A stretch of 12,196 nt of DNA, from positions 1 through 12,196 of the forward strand of contig JAUWMJ010000036.1 of the NCBI GenBank assembly GCA_030613225.1. Reading direction: 5' to 3'. This stretch comes from Desulfobacterales bacterium (lineage in GTDB: Bacteria > Desulfobacterota > Desulfobacteria > Desulfobacterales > JAUWMJ01). This document shows, one piece after another, positions 1 to 7,081 of the stretch (position 1 is its first letter; each line of letters opens with the position of its first letter). The position numbers and the translations under genes were made by a program. The notes beneath the pieces were generated by a model that did no database searches, was not told the origin of the DNA, and saw only the letters and a list, made by a program, of their open reading frames with translations.

Positions 1-1
1 C

Positions 2-271
2 CAGCTTGTTGATGCTCTTGTTAAAGAATGTGCAAAGGTTGCCAGGGCTAATGAGATCGATCTTGGATGGGATTATTATCCCCACGCTATAGAATACATG
101 AGAAATGCGGGAAATCATAAACCTTCCATGCTCATGGATATTGAGAATAATCGCAGGACTGAAATCGATTTTATGAATGGAAAATTCGTTGAATACGGAA
201 TACGGGCAGGTGTAGAGACACCTTATAATATTACACTGAAAGCGCTGGTTAAGGGCCTGGAATCTAAATAG
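2..271 (+). CDS. Ketopantoate reductase (ApbA/PanE) family protein, C-terminal fragment
   Basis: Partial gene: the reading frame is open from base 2 to the TAG at 269-271, and the start lies left of the window. The 89 visible residues match the helical C-terminal domain of 2-dehydropantoate 2-reductase. The signature segment has PSMLMD at fragment residues 41-46 and TEID at 53-56, followed by NGK and a PYNITL stretch near the end. In E. coli PanE, the Ser and Asp of the first motif and the Glu of the second contact the pantoate substrate; all three are kept here (S42, D46, E54). Family members use NADPH to reduce ketopantoate in pantothenate/CoA synthesis, but many paralogues in anaerobes act on other 2-oxo acids. 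The N-terminal nucleotide-binding half is not visible, so the substrate is open. A 323-base repeat-rich gap separates it from the next gene, so a shared operon is uncertain. Confidence 0.85.
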   Translation, partial: QLVDALVKECAKVARANEIDLGWDYYPHAIEYMRNAGNHKPSMLMDIENNRRTEIDFMNGKFVEYGIRAGVETPYNITLKALVKGLESK

Positions 272-346
272 AAATTTAAACGAAGTTGTTAAGAAGTAAT
301 ATAATTGCAACACCTTAGCTTTGTTAAAAAAACAACTTCATGGGCA

Positions 347-540
347 TGTTTTGATCCGCAGAATACCGAATAAGGAATAATGAATGTCGAAGTAAGGTAT
401 TCTATCATTTTAATAAAATAAAGGCGCAGACTTGTCCGCCGGTTTTGTGGCGGAGCAAAGCGATTCCATACTTCATCATTCGAAACTCCTTGTTCGATCT
501 GGCTTCGCAAATGCTACGCCAAGACACGTATTCGATATTC
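347..540. repeat. Palindromic repeat family R1, copy 1 (with nested small palindromes)
   Basis: This fills most of the 272-594 gap. The left boundary motif TGTTTTGA (347-354) and the core around 361-415 recur at 5191-5278 and 6897-7034. The left arm (361-393) and right arm (about 471-540) are inverted relative to each other, giving a long imperfect hairpin. Compared with copy 3, this copy has two extra pieces: a small hairpin in the loop (TCCGCC 435-440 with GGCGGA 449-454) and a near-palindrome in the right arm (500-521, TGGC...GCCA). Weaker similarity to copy 3 extends left to about 305. No coding gene is supported in 272-594, and no clear promoter was seen. Confidence 0.75.
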
Positions 541-594
541 AAAGAAAGAAATAAACCAAATATACAAAGGCTAAATCATTATAAAAAGTGATAT

Positions 595-1428
595 ATGAAC
601 GATAAACCCGCAACCCGCAACGCGCAACCCGCAACGCGCAACGCGCAACCCGCAACACGCATTTTCGTGGGTGCAGATGTAGGAGCATCAAGGACAAAAG
701 TCGCGGTTCTTGATCCGGATAAAAACCTCATCGGTCATGCAATAGATAAATCCGGAACTGACTTTGCCGCTACTGCCGATAGTTGTCTATCCATATCACT
801 GAAAATGGCAGGTGCAAAAAAAGAGGATATAGTTAAAGCGATTTCAACCGGATATGGCAGAAAAAATGTTTCCTTTGCACAGGAAAGCAAAACCGAAATC
901 GGCTGCCATGCAAAGGGATGCTATTTTTATTACCCTTTTGCTATTACTATTATTGATATAGGCGGCCAGGACAATAAAGTAATTAAGCTTGGCGATGGCG
1001 GGCAGCGAACAGGATTTAAGATGAATCGCAAGTGTGCTGCAGGAACAGGTGCCTTTCTTGAAGAGATGGCTCCGCGGCTCGATATAGCCCTGGAAGAAAT
1101 GAACGACCTGGCAGCTAAGTCAAATGATATGATTAAGCTGGGCAGCTATTGTACCGTCTTTTCAGGTACAGAGGTGCTGGAAAATATAAGGAACGGTAAA
1201 AAGGTGCCGGATATTGTAAAGGGACTTTTTTTCTCTGTAATCAAAAGGATTATAGAAATGGATTCCTTTACAAAAAAGGTTGTCATGACCGGCGGCGTGG
1301 TTGCGCATAATCCTTATCTGGTCGAAATGGCCGAAGAGCTTATCGGAAGAAATATTTTAATTCCTGAACATCCGCAGCTTACCGGTGCTGTTGGAGCGGC
1401 GTTGTATGCAATAGAGACGGTTTCGTAA
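595..1428 (+). CDS. 2-hydroxyacyl-CoA dehydratase / benzoyl-CoA reductase activator ATPase (HgdC/BcrA-BcrD type)
   Basis: An ASKHA-fold ATPase that couples ATP hydrolysis to delivery of a low-potential electron to an iron-sulfur dehydratase or reductase subunit. Seen: phosphate-1 loop GADVGASRTK (26-35), HAKG-type motif near 105, phosphate-2 motif DIGGQD (121-126), the CAAGTG motif with C147, the CTVFSGTEV segment with C186, and the adenosine motif TGGVVAHN (232-239). In characterised homodimeric activators, the two equivalent cysteines of each subunit hold one bridging [4Fe-4S] cluster. Length is 277 residues against about 260 for HgdC; the excess is a PATRNAQ-type repeat at residues 5-22, encoded by a DNA heptamer repeat. 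The ATG at 595 has only a weak ribosome site. The other in-frame choice, GTG at 667, would remove the repeat but also trims the first strand. The last codons and the stop lie inside a repeat element (1416-1566). The next gene is the probable electron-accepting partner. Confidence 0.9.
   Translation: MNDKPATRNAQPATRNAQPATRIFVGADVGASRTKVAVLDPDKNLIGHAIDKSGTDFAATADSCLSISLKMAGAKKEDIVKAISTGYGRKNVSFAQESKTEIGCHAKGCYFYYPFAITIIDIGGQDNKVIKLGDGGQRTGFKMNRKCAAGTGAFLEEMAPRLDIALEEMNDLAAKSNDMIKLGSYCTVFSGTEVLENIRNGKKVPDIVKGLFFSVIKRIIEMDSFTKKVVMTGGVVAHNPYLVEMAEELIGRNILIPEHPQLTGAVGAALYAIETVS
607..660 (+). repeat. Heptamer tandem repeat inside the activator coding sequence
   Basis: Seven consecutive units of the form C(C/G)CGCAA (607-655), followed by a 5-base partial unit, lie 12 bases after the ATG at 595. 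Three units encode seven residues, which produces the Pro-Ala-Thr-Arg-Asn-Ala-Gln repeat in the protein. Seven is not a multiple of three, so gain or loss of a single unit would shift the frame. The same heptamer occurs as a short run at 5284-5294, just before the start of the ligase gene at 5308. Confidence 0.9.
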
Positions 1429-1566
1429 AAAGTCCAACTTCGGCGTTGTGCTGCATTTTGCAATCATTCAACGTACGACAGGTACGCCTCATGATTACAA
1501 AACTTGCACGCTCTTCTTGTCCCGCTGCTTTTTAGCGGGGGAGTTTGAACTTTATACGAAACCGTC
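1416..1566. repeat. Terminal-inverted-repeat element, copy A (MITE-like)
   Basis: A 151-base element bounded by GACGGTTTCGTAAAAAGT (1416-1433) and its inverted partner at 1549-1566, matching at 17 of 18 positions. Inside is a long hairpin (arms around 1456-1467 and 1491-1502) and a small GC-rich hairpin (CCCGCT 1521-1526 with AGCGGG 1534-1539). The same order of parts is found at 4970-5179. The left end overlaps the activator gene and supplies its last three residues and the TAA stop. It has no transposase gene, so it would be non-autonomous if mobile. The internal hairpins could also act as a transcription terminator or mRNA end stabiliser, although no clear U-tract follows. Confidence 0.75.
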
Positions 1567-1594
1567 TAAATCTAAATTTTAAAACTTAAAACCA

Positions 1595-1622
1595 GATGAA
1601 TTCGATTTTTTACGAATTCATC
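1595..1622 (+). promoter_or_regulatory. Perfect 10-bp hairpin just upstream of the dehydratase ribosome site
   Basis: GATGAATTCG (1595-1604) and CGAATTCATC (1613-1622) form a perfect 10-bp stem with an 8-base A/T loop. It ends 10 bases before the GGAGG ribosome site (1633-1637) of the gene starting at 1645. The arms resemble the terminal inverted repeats of the nearby elements (TTTTACGA(A/G)TTCATCA also occurs at 5163-5179), so it may be a collapsed repeat remnant. A role as an operator or 5'-UTR stem is possible but not shown. Confidence 0.45.
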
Positions 1623-1644
1623 ATTAAATAATGGAGGAATTTTT

Positions 1645-2892
1645 ATGGCCGAAGAAAAAAAGATTGTTATCAATAGGCTTAATACCGCCAGGGACTTAGG
1701 AAAATTTATGGCGGATTATTATTATGAACTTGACGAGGCCTCAAAATCCGGCAAACAAAAGATCGCATGGTGTACAAGCGTAGGACCTGCCGAGATATTA
1801 AGAGGTCTTGGTTTTTTGACTTATTTTCCCGAAACCCACTCTGCCATGTTGGGTTCAACACGCATGGCTACTGACCTTATCCCTGTTGCCAATGCGCTCG
1901 GTTATTCACCGGAAATCTGCTCATATCTTACCGCCGATATCGGCGCCTTTATTGAAGGAGTATCCCCTCTGGCCAAGGCATTTAAAGGAATTGAGGGCGT
2001 GCCAAAGCCGGACGTGCTTGTTTTTAATACAAACCAGTGCCGGGACGTTCAGGACTGGTTCGGCTGGTATGCTGAAAAGTTTGATGTACCAATAGTAGGA
2101 ATTCACACATATCGTGGTGTTAAAGATGTGACAGACTCTCATATTACTTCCATATCCAAACAGTTTGAAAATATAGTTGAACCGCTGGAAAAAGTTGCCG
2201 GCAGAAAGCTCGATATGGATGAGTTGAAAAATGCCGTTGCGCTTTCCAGAGAATGTTCGGACCTGTGGGAAAAGTGCCTGGCTGCTGCCTCGGCAACTCC
2301 TTCTCCTTTAACCTTTTTTGACGGCACCACACTTATGGGCCCGGCTGTTGTGGCAAGAGGAACCCAGGAAGCCCTGGATGCATATCAGTTGCTTCTGGAA
2401 GAGCTTAACGAAAGAGTTCAGAACGGCGAGGGCGCCATAGAAGACGAACGTTTCAGAATTTACTGGGACGGCATGCCGGTCTGGGGCAGGTTGAGCATGC
2501 ATTCGAAACTGTTCGCTGGTCTTAATGCAAATGTTATTGCATCTACCTATTGCAGCAGCTGGATATTTTCCGCTTTAGACCCGGAGAAACCCTTTGAAAG
2601 CATGGCCAGGGCATATACTGAGCTTTTCATAGTACGATCCGATGAATACAAAGAAAAATATATAAAGGAAAAACTCGACTTTTTCAAAATCGACGGGGTC
2701 GTCTATCACGATGCCAGGACATGTCCTAATAATACAAACTGCCAGTACGGAATGCCCCAGCGCCTGGAAAAGGAGACAGGCATACCAAGTTTAACCATTG
2801 ACGGTGACTTGAACGATCTAAGGTGTCTTTCCGATGAACAGACTAAAACAAATGTCGAAGCCTTTATTGAACAATTAGAGGAGAGAAAATAA
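1645..2892 (+). CDS. 2-hydroxyacyl-CoA dehydratase family / benzoyl-CoA reductase-like iron-sulfur subunit (HgdB/BcrB-C type)
   Basis: A 415-residue protein of the HgdB/FldB/BcrB-C family, in which an iron-sulfur cluster receives an electron from the ATPase activator and reduces or dehydrates an acyl-CoA. Seen: the N-terminal WCTSVGPAEILRGLG segment with C43, ICSYL with C92, VFNTNQC with C132 followed by a WF-Y motif, then DGMPVWG (275-281), TYCSSW (C303), RTCPNNTNC (C360, C366) and the C-terminal IDGDLNDLRCLSDEQ (385-399), the family's usual D-G-D...D-R...S-E-x-Q end. C43, C92 and C132 are the likeliest cluster ligands by family position. Well-studied dehydratases and class I benzoyl-CoA reductases use two different subunits of this kind; only one is present here. 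It may form a homodimer, as in double-cubane cluster proteins, or pair with a product encoded elsewhere. A strong GGAGG (1633-1637) fixes the start. The substrate is unknown. Confidence 0.88.
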   Translation: MAEEKKIVINRLNTARDLGKFMADYYYELDEASKSGKQKIAWCTSVGPAEILRGLGFLTYFPETHSAMLGSTRMATDLIPVANALGYSPEICSYLTADIGAFIEGVSPLAKAFKGIEGVPKPDVLVFNTNQCRDVQDWFGWYAEKFDVPIVGIHTYRGVKDVTDSHITSISKQFENIVEPLEKVAGRKLDMDELKNAVALSRECSDLWEKCLAAASATPSPLTFFDGTTLMGPAVVARGTQEALDAYQLLLEELNERVQNGEGAIEDERFRIYWDGMPVWGRLSMHSKLFAGLNANVIASTYCSSWIFSALDPEKPFESMARAYTELFIVRSDEYKEKYIKEKLDFFKIDGVVYHDARTCPNNTNCQYGMPQRLEKETGIPSLTIDGDLNDLRCLSDEQTKTNVEAFIEQLEERK

Positions 2893-2893
2893 A

Positions 2894-4972
2894 ATGTTAG
2901 ACTCTTTATTCAGACCGAAATCAGTTGCAATTATCGGTGCATCCACAAAGGACCTTTCAATCGGAAACAGGGTTATAAAAAATCTTGTAGATTTCGAATT
3001 TAAAGGACCCATTTACCCTGTCAACCCAAAGGCGGATGAAGTCAGAGGAATCAAGGCTTACAAGTCGATCATGGAATGCCCTGACGGCATTGACGTTGTA
3101 CATATGGTGATCCCGGCAAAATTTGTGCCCCAGGCAGTAGAAGATTGCGGTAAAAAAGGTGTTAAAAATATCATTATTAATTCAGGCGGTTTTTCTGAAA
3201 TCGGCCCCGAGGGCGAGGCAATAGAAAAGGACTTCCTTGCCAGTGCAAAAAAATACGGCATCAGGGTGTTCGGCCCCAACTGCCAGGGAATTATTAACTC
3301 CGATCCTGCAATAAGGGCATACTGCAACTTTACATTTACACAGCCTGACGTCGGATTTATATCCATAGTCGCATTAAGTGGCGGCGTGGCTGAAGTAATC
3401 CACCAGGGCTTTTCCGAGATGGGTATCGGAACACGGATTTATGCTTCCAACGGAAACGCCTGTGATATTACCATCCCGGAAATTATTCGGTATCTTGGTG
3501 ACGATGAAGGCACACGGGTAATCGTAACCTATGTGGAAGGTCTCAGGGACCCGGAAACATTCATGGAAGTTGCCAAAGAAGTGGCAGCCAAAAAGCCTGT
3601 TCTTGCCATGAAAGCCGGCCGTACCAAGGAAGGCGCCAAAGCAGCCGCTTCCCATACAGGCGGACTTGCAAAAGAAGATATCGCAACAGACCTTATATTT
3701 AAGAAAGCAGGCATCCTTACTTTCAGGGACGAGGGTGAACTTATCCAGGCTGCTGCGGCTTTTGCAACCCAACCGATTCCAAAAGGTAAACGCGTGGGTA
3801 TTATTACAAATACCGGCGGTCCCGCTGTCATTGCTACGGATATACTCGTTGCCGACGGACTTGAGCTGCCACCCCTTTCTGAAAAAACTAAAAGCCTTTT
3901 AAAGGAAAAATTATACCCCGAAGCAACTGTCAGCAATCCCGTTGACGTCTTGGCCACCGCTAATGCAGGACATTACCGGGCGTGCCTTGATGCCATGATG
4001 GATGATGATAACTTCGACTGCGTTTTTGTTAACTTTGTCACACCATTCTTTGTGGACACGGACAGTATTGCGAAAGAGATTGTAGAGGTCAACAAACAGC
4101 AGCGAAAGCCGATCGTTTGCAATTTGATGACCGACAAACGCCAGTGGACCGAGACAGTAAAAATATTGCAGGAAGGCGGCGTTCCGTGCTTCAGCCTGCC
4201 CGGCGTTGCAGCAAGGGCTATGACCGCCCTTGTCAGGTACGATACAATCCGCAGCCGGGAAGTAGTAGAAGTAACCACATTTTCAGATGTCGATAAAACA
4301 AAAGGACAAGAAATTATAGCCAGGGCCAAAGGAGACGGACGAAATGTTCTTTCGGCTACCGAGGTTTACGATATTCTCGCAGCTTACAAAATTCCCCTGG
4401 CAAACTGGCGGATAGCAGGCAATGTCGAAGAGGCTGAAAAAGCGGCTTCGGAAATAGGTTTTCCTGTTGTTGTTAAAGCCGACTCGAAAACCATCGTTCA
4501 TAAGAGTGATATGGGCGGTGTGGCGGTTAATTTAAAAGATGGTGATGCTGTTAAATCCGTTGTCATGGAAATGGAAAAGAAACTGGCGGCAGATGATCTT
4601 AAGTTCTTTATCCAGAAATATATGCCTGATGGACTGGAAGTAATTCTGGGCGCAAAAGCTGAAGAAGGGCTTGGTCACTTGATTATGTTCGGAATGGGTG
4701 GTATTTATGTTGAAGTTTTCAAGGATGTCGTTTTTGACATTACACCTGTTTCTGCAAGCGAGGCACGTGATATGATATCTTCCATCAAGATGGCGCCTCT
4801 TCTTGAAGGTGTAAGGGGTGAAAAAGGTGTGGACCAAAAGGCCCTGGTTGAAATAATACAGCGCCTGTCCCAGTTGGTCAGCGATCTTGATGATATTGAA
4901 GAGATGGATCTAAATCCTGTTATTGCGTATGAGGATTCAGTGTTCGTTGTGGATGCGAGAATCAGTATTTGA
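2894..4972 (+). CDS. ADP-forming acyl-CoA synthetase (acetate-CoA ligase type, fused alpha-beta)
   Basis: A 692-residue fusion that interconverts acyl-CoA + ADP + Pi with acid + CoA + ATP in the cytoplasm. Domain order: CoA-binding Rossmann domain (about 1-130, with VAIIGAS at 11-17 and FGPNCQG at 126-132), succinyl-CoA-ligase-like domains (about 150-460, with ASHTGGLA at 252-259 and the phosphohistidine candidate H254), and a C-terminal ATP-grasp domain (about 480-692). The last has HKSDMGGV at 536-543 with the second conserved histidine, FGMGGIYVEVFKD at 599-611 and DLNPV at 672-676. It is complete for the family. One base lies between the preceding TAA and this ATG, and the ribosome site (GGAG, 2880-2883) lies within the preceding gene, so translation is probably coupled to the dehydratase subunit. 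This suggests use of the same acyl-CoA or its product. Direction (ATP recovery or acid activation) cannot be told. The TGA stop forms the first bases of a repeat element. Confidence 0.92.
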   Translation: MLDSLFRPKSVAIIGASTKDLSIGNRVIKNLVDFEFKGPIYPVNPKADEVRGIKAYKSIMECPDGIDVVHMVIPAKFVPQAVEDCGKKGVKNIIINSGGFSEIGPEGEAIEKDFLASAKKYGIRVFGPNCQGIINSDPAIRAYCNFTFTQPDVGFISIVALSGGVAEVIHQGFSEMGIGTRIYASNGNACDITIPEIIRYLGDDEGTRVIVTYVEGLRDPETFMEVAKEVAAKKPVLAMKAGRTKEGAKAAASHTGGLAKEDIATDLIFKKAGILTFRDEGELIQAAAAFATQPIPKGKRVGIITNTGGPAVIATDILVADGLELPPLSEKTKSLLKEKLYPEATVSNPVDVLATANAGHYRACLDAMMDDDNFDCVFVNFVTPFFVDTDSIAKEIVEVNKQQRKPIVCNLMTDKRQWTETVKILQEGGVPCFSLPGVAARAMTALVRYDTIRSREVVEVTTFSDVDKTKGQEIIARAKGDGRNVLSATEVYDILAAYKIPLANWRIAGNVEEAEKAASEIGFPVVVKADSKTIVHKSDMGGVAVNLKDGDAVKSVVMEMEKKLAADDLKFFIQKYMPDGLEVILGAKAEEGLGHLIMFGMGGIYVEVFKDVVFDITPVSASEARDMISSIKMAPLLEGVRGEKGVDQKALVEIIQRLSQLVSDLDDIEEMDLNPVIAYEDSVFVVDARISI

Positions 4973-5179
4973 TGGCGTCGTCAAAAGTCTCATCTACTGC
5001 GTTGTAGCGGTTTTTCAGGAACTCGACATGCTATCTGTATAGCCTCGTTCCTGAAAAACCACTACGCCTTTTTATCCCGCTGATTTTTAGCGGGGGTATA
5101 TGAACCTTTTTACTTAGCACCCCAAGGGCATTTCCTGCGGGCACCATCCGGCGTTAAAATACTTTTTACGAGTTCATCA
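4970..5179. repeat. Terminal-inverted-repeat element, copy B (MITE-like)
   Basis: This occupies most of the 4973-5307 gap. The ends are TGATGGCGTCGTCAAAAGT (4970-4988) and, inverted, TGATGAACTCGTAAAAAGT (from 5161-5179), which agree at 15 of 19 positions. Inside is a strong hairpin (4999-5022 with 5047-5068, about 20 paired bases) and the same small hairpin as copy A (CCCGCT 5076-5081 with AGCGGG 5089-5094, followed by GG). Backbone similarity to 1416-1566 runs through the middle of both. The first three bases are the stop codon of the ADP-forming synthetase gene. The hairpins could end transcription or protect the upstream mRNA. Confidence 0.7.
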
Positions 5180-5190
5180 ATTTTGCAATG

Positions 5191-5278
5191 TGTTTTGAAC
5201 CGCAGAATATCTGCCTGTGCGTTGCACGCAGACAGGTCGAACAAGGAATAATGAATATTGAAGTAAGGTATTCTATCA
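5191..5278. repeat. Palindromic repeat family R1, copy 2 (half element with nested hairpin)
   Basis: It starts with the same TGTTTTGAACCGCAGAATAT boundary (5191-5210) as the other copies and ends after the shared AGTAAGGTATTCTATCA; the right arm is missing. A small hairpin (5211-5235, with TGCGT and ACGCA as its inner stem) interrupts the left arm directly before TCGAACAAGG. Copy 1 has its extra palindrome at the mirror-image position of the right arm. A short heptamer run (CCCGCAA, 5284-5294) follows and merges into the ribosome site of the next gene. Confidence 0.65.
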
Positions 5279-5307
5279 CCTAACCCGCAACCCGAAGGGA
5301 GACAAAT

Positions 5308-6849
5308 ATGGCCTGCTGGATGAATCTGGGTCAGAATTTTAAAGTCAATGCCAAGAAATTTCCGAATACTGTAGCTCTAAAAGACAATAAGAGAAGTTAC
5401 ACCTATCCTGAAGAAAACATTCGTGTTAACAAGCTGGCTCACAGCCTCTATTCCCTCGGCCTGATAAAAGGCGACAAGGTTGCGGTGCTGATGGAAAACA
5501 GCATTGAAATCATCGAAATTTATCTCGCTACAGCAAAAACCGGGCTTGTCATAGTGCCCATAAATTTTCGACTGGTCAGCACTGATGTTGAGTATATAGC
5601 AAACAACTCGGATGCAAAGGCGTTCATTGTACATGATCAGTTCACATCCACCGTTGACCCTGTAAAATCAAAACTAAAGAATATAAAACCGGAAAATTAT
5701 ATCGTTGTCGGTGAAGAGAAAGCCGGATACCTGGAATATGAGACATTCATTGATAATTCCCAGGACAGCGAACCGGATGCTGTTGTGAAGCCGGAAGACA
5801 TCTGGATTTTAATATATACATCCGGCACCACAGGAAAACCCAAGGGAGTTGTACGCTCCCATGAATCCCATATTTCATTTTATCTTATCAATGCAGCTGA
5901 TTTTGGATTTAATGAACATGATATATGCATGAACGTCATGCCCCTTTGCCATATTAACTCTACCTTTTTTACATTCACTTTTACATATATCGGTGCAACG
6001 GTTTATGTTCATCCGGCACAATCCTTCAGGGCTGAAGAAATTCTTGAGATTGTGGAAAAAGAAAAGATTACATTCATTTCCCTCATACCGACACATTACA
6101 ACATTATTCTCAATGCTTCCGAGGAAGGAAAAAAACGTGACGTCAGTTCCATAAAAAAGCTTCTCTGCTCCTCTGCTCCTGTCAGAAAGAGTATGAAACT
6201 GGCGATTATGGATTTCTTTTCCGGCGTCGAGCTTTATGAAGGATACGGCTCCACAGAGGCAGGCATCGTAACGGTTTTAAAGCCTGAATACCAAATGAAA
6301 AAACTGGGCTCCATAGGTTTTGAAAATCTTGGTACGGATTTTGTTAAACTTTTTGACGAACAGGGAAATGAAGTAGGTACTGGTGAAGTAGGAGAACTGT
6401 ATTCGCGCGGGCCCATGCTCTTTGATGAATACTACAAGCTTCCGGAAAAAACCGCCGGTTCCTTTCGTGGAGAGTGGTTTTCCGCAGGTGACATGGCCAG
6501 ACGCGATGAAGACGGTTTCTTTGCGATCGTGGACAGAAAAGACAATATGATTATAACAGGCGGTGAACACGTCTACCCAAGCGAAGTGGAAGAAGTAATC
6601 GGCAGTCATCCTGGTGTCTTTGATGTTGCTGTCATAAGCCTGCCTGATGAAAAGTGGGGAGAAAAGGTTGTTGCTGTTGTAGTACCAAATGCCGAACTCG
6701 ATGAAAAAACAGTCATGGACTATTGCAAAGACAAGCTGGCAGGGTACAAGCGACCAAAAAAAGTTAAATTCATTAAACAGGATGAAATGCCGAGAACACC
6801 AACCGGCAAAATACTTCACCGCGTGCTAAGGGAGGATTTTGGAGAATAG
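5308..6849 (+). CDS. AMP-forming acyl-CoA synthetase (class I adenylate-forming ligase)
   Basis: A 513-residue cytoplasmic enzyme that activates a carboxylic acid with ATP to an acyl-adenylate and transfers it to CoA. Motifs in order: P-loop YTSGTTGKPKG (170-180), MPLCHINS near 211-218, YGSTEAG (313-319), SAGD with ribose-binding D395, DRKDNMIITGGEHVYPSEVE (409-428, hinge region) and the C-terminal PRTPTGK with catalytic K501. All key residues are present and the length is normal. AGGGAG (5296-5301), 6 bases before the ATG, supports this start. It is the closest of the three ligases to the general FadD/CaiC-like pattern and differs from the later pair, for example in the residues after TGK near the C-terminus. 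The acyl specificity cannot be told; medium-chain or aromatic acids are both possible. It is separated by repeat-rich gaps from its neighbours on both sides, so it may have its own promoter. Confidence 0.9.
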   Translation: MACWMNLGQNFKVNAKKFPNTVALKDNKRSYTYPEENIRVNKLAHSLYSLGLIKGDKVAVLMENSIEIIEIYLATAKTGLVIVPINFRLVSTDVEYIANNSDAKAFIVHDQFTSTVDPVKSKLKNIKPENYIVVGEEKAGYLEYETFIDNSQDSEPDAVVKPEDIWILIYTSGTTGKPKGVVRSHESHISFYLINAADFGFNEHDICMNVMPLCHINSTFFTFTFTYIGATVYVHPAQSFRAEEILEIVEKEKITFISLIPTHYNIILNASEEGKKRDVSSIKKLLCSSAPVRKSMKLAIMDFFSGVELYEGYGSTEAGIVTVLKPEYQMKKLGSIGFENLGTDFVKLFDEQGNEVGTGEVGELYSRGPMLFDEYYKLPEKTAGSFRGEWFSAGDMARRDEDGFFAIVDRKDNMIITGGEHVYPSEVEEVIGSHPGVFDVAVISLPDEKWGEKVVAVVVPNAELDEKTVMDYCKDKLAGYKRPKKVKFIKQDEMPRTPTGKILHRVLREDFGE

Positions 6850-6896
6850 AAAACAGTAACGCTTTAACCTTTAGAAAAGATACAACTTTATTTACG

Positions 6897-7034
6897 TGTT
6901 TTGAACCGAAGAATATCGAACAAGGAATCATGAATGTCGAAGTAAGGTATTCTATCATTTTTATAATATAAAGGACAGAGCAAAGCGATTCCACACTTCA
7001 TCATTCGAAATTCCTTGTTCGACATTCGATATTC
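6897..7034. repeat. Palindromic repeat family R1, copy 3 (most compact)
   Basis: This fills most of the gap between the ligase gene ending at 6849 and the thiolase gene. It has the left boundary TGTTTTGAACCG at 6897, left arm 6911-6943 and right arm 6996-7034. The ends GAATATCGA and TCGATATTC are perfect inverses, and the ACAAGGAAT/ATTCCTTGT blocks pair after a bulge. It lacks the extra palindromes of copies 1 and 2, so it may show the ancestral form. Similarity to copy 1 is very high across the core and the A/T-rich loop. Confidence 0.75.
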
Positions 7035-7068
7035 AAGTAACATCAACTTAAATATACTTAAACTTAAT

Positions 7069-7072
7069 GGAG
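7069..7072 (+). promoter_or_regulatory. Ribosome binding site that decides the thiolase start
   Basis: GGAG at 7069-7072 stands nine bases before the ATG at 7082. The upstream in-frame ATG at 7067 overlaps this GGAG and has no ribosome site of its own. The start at 7082 is therefore preferred. Confidence 0.7.
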
Positions 7073-7081
7073 ATTAATCAA

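Noticed and set aside
289..510. A 73-residue - strand reading frame with a look-alike at 6773-6994 (both contain an MIEYLTSTF stretch)
   Set aside because: The similarity comes from the R1 palindromic repeat copies under them, not from a conserved protein. No ribosome site was seen and the frames diverge outside the repeat.
607..660. Possible CRISPR-like array
   Set aside because: The 7-base units are contiguous without spacers and are translated in frame; this is a simple tandem repeat.
3374..3957. Overlapping - strand and alternate-frame open frames of 78-142 residues inside the ADP-forming synthetase gene
   Set aside because: They lie wholly within a well-supported gene with intact domain motifs and have no recognisable family features; they are antisense shadows.
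6277..6819. A 180-residue - strand open frame inside the first AMP-forming ligase gene
   Set aside because: Long but opposite to a gene with all adenylate-forming motifs; its composition (rich in Phe, His, Cys, Tyr) is typical of antisense translation.
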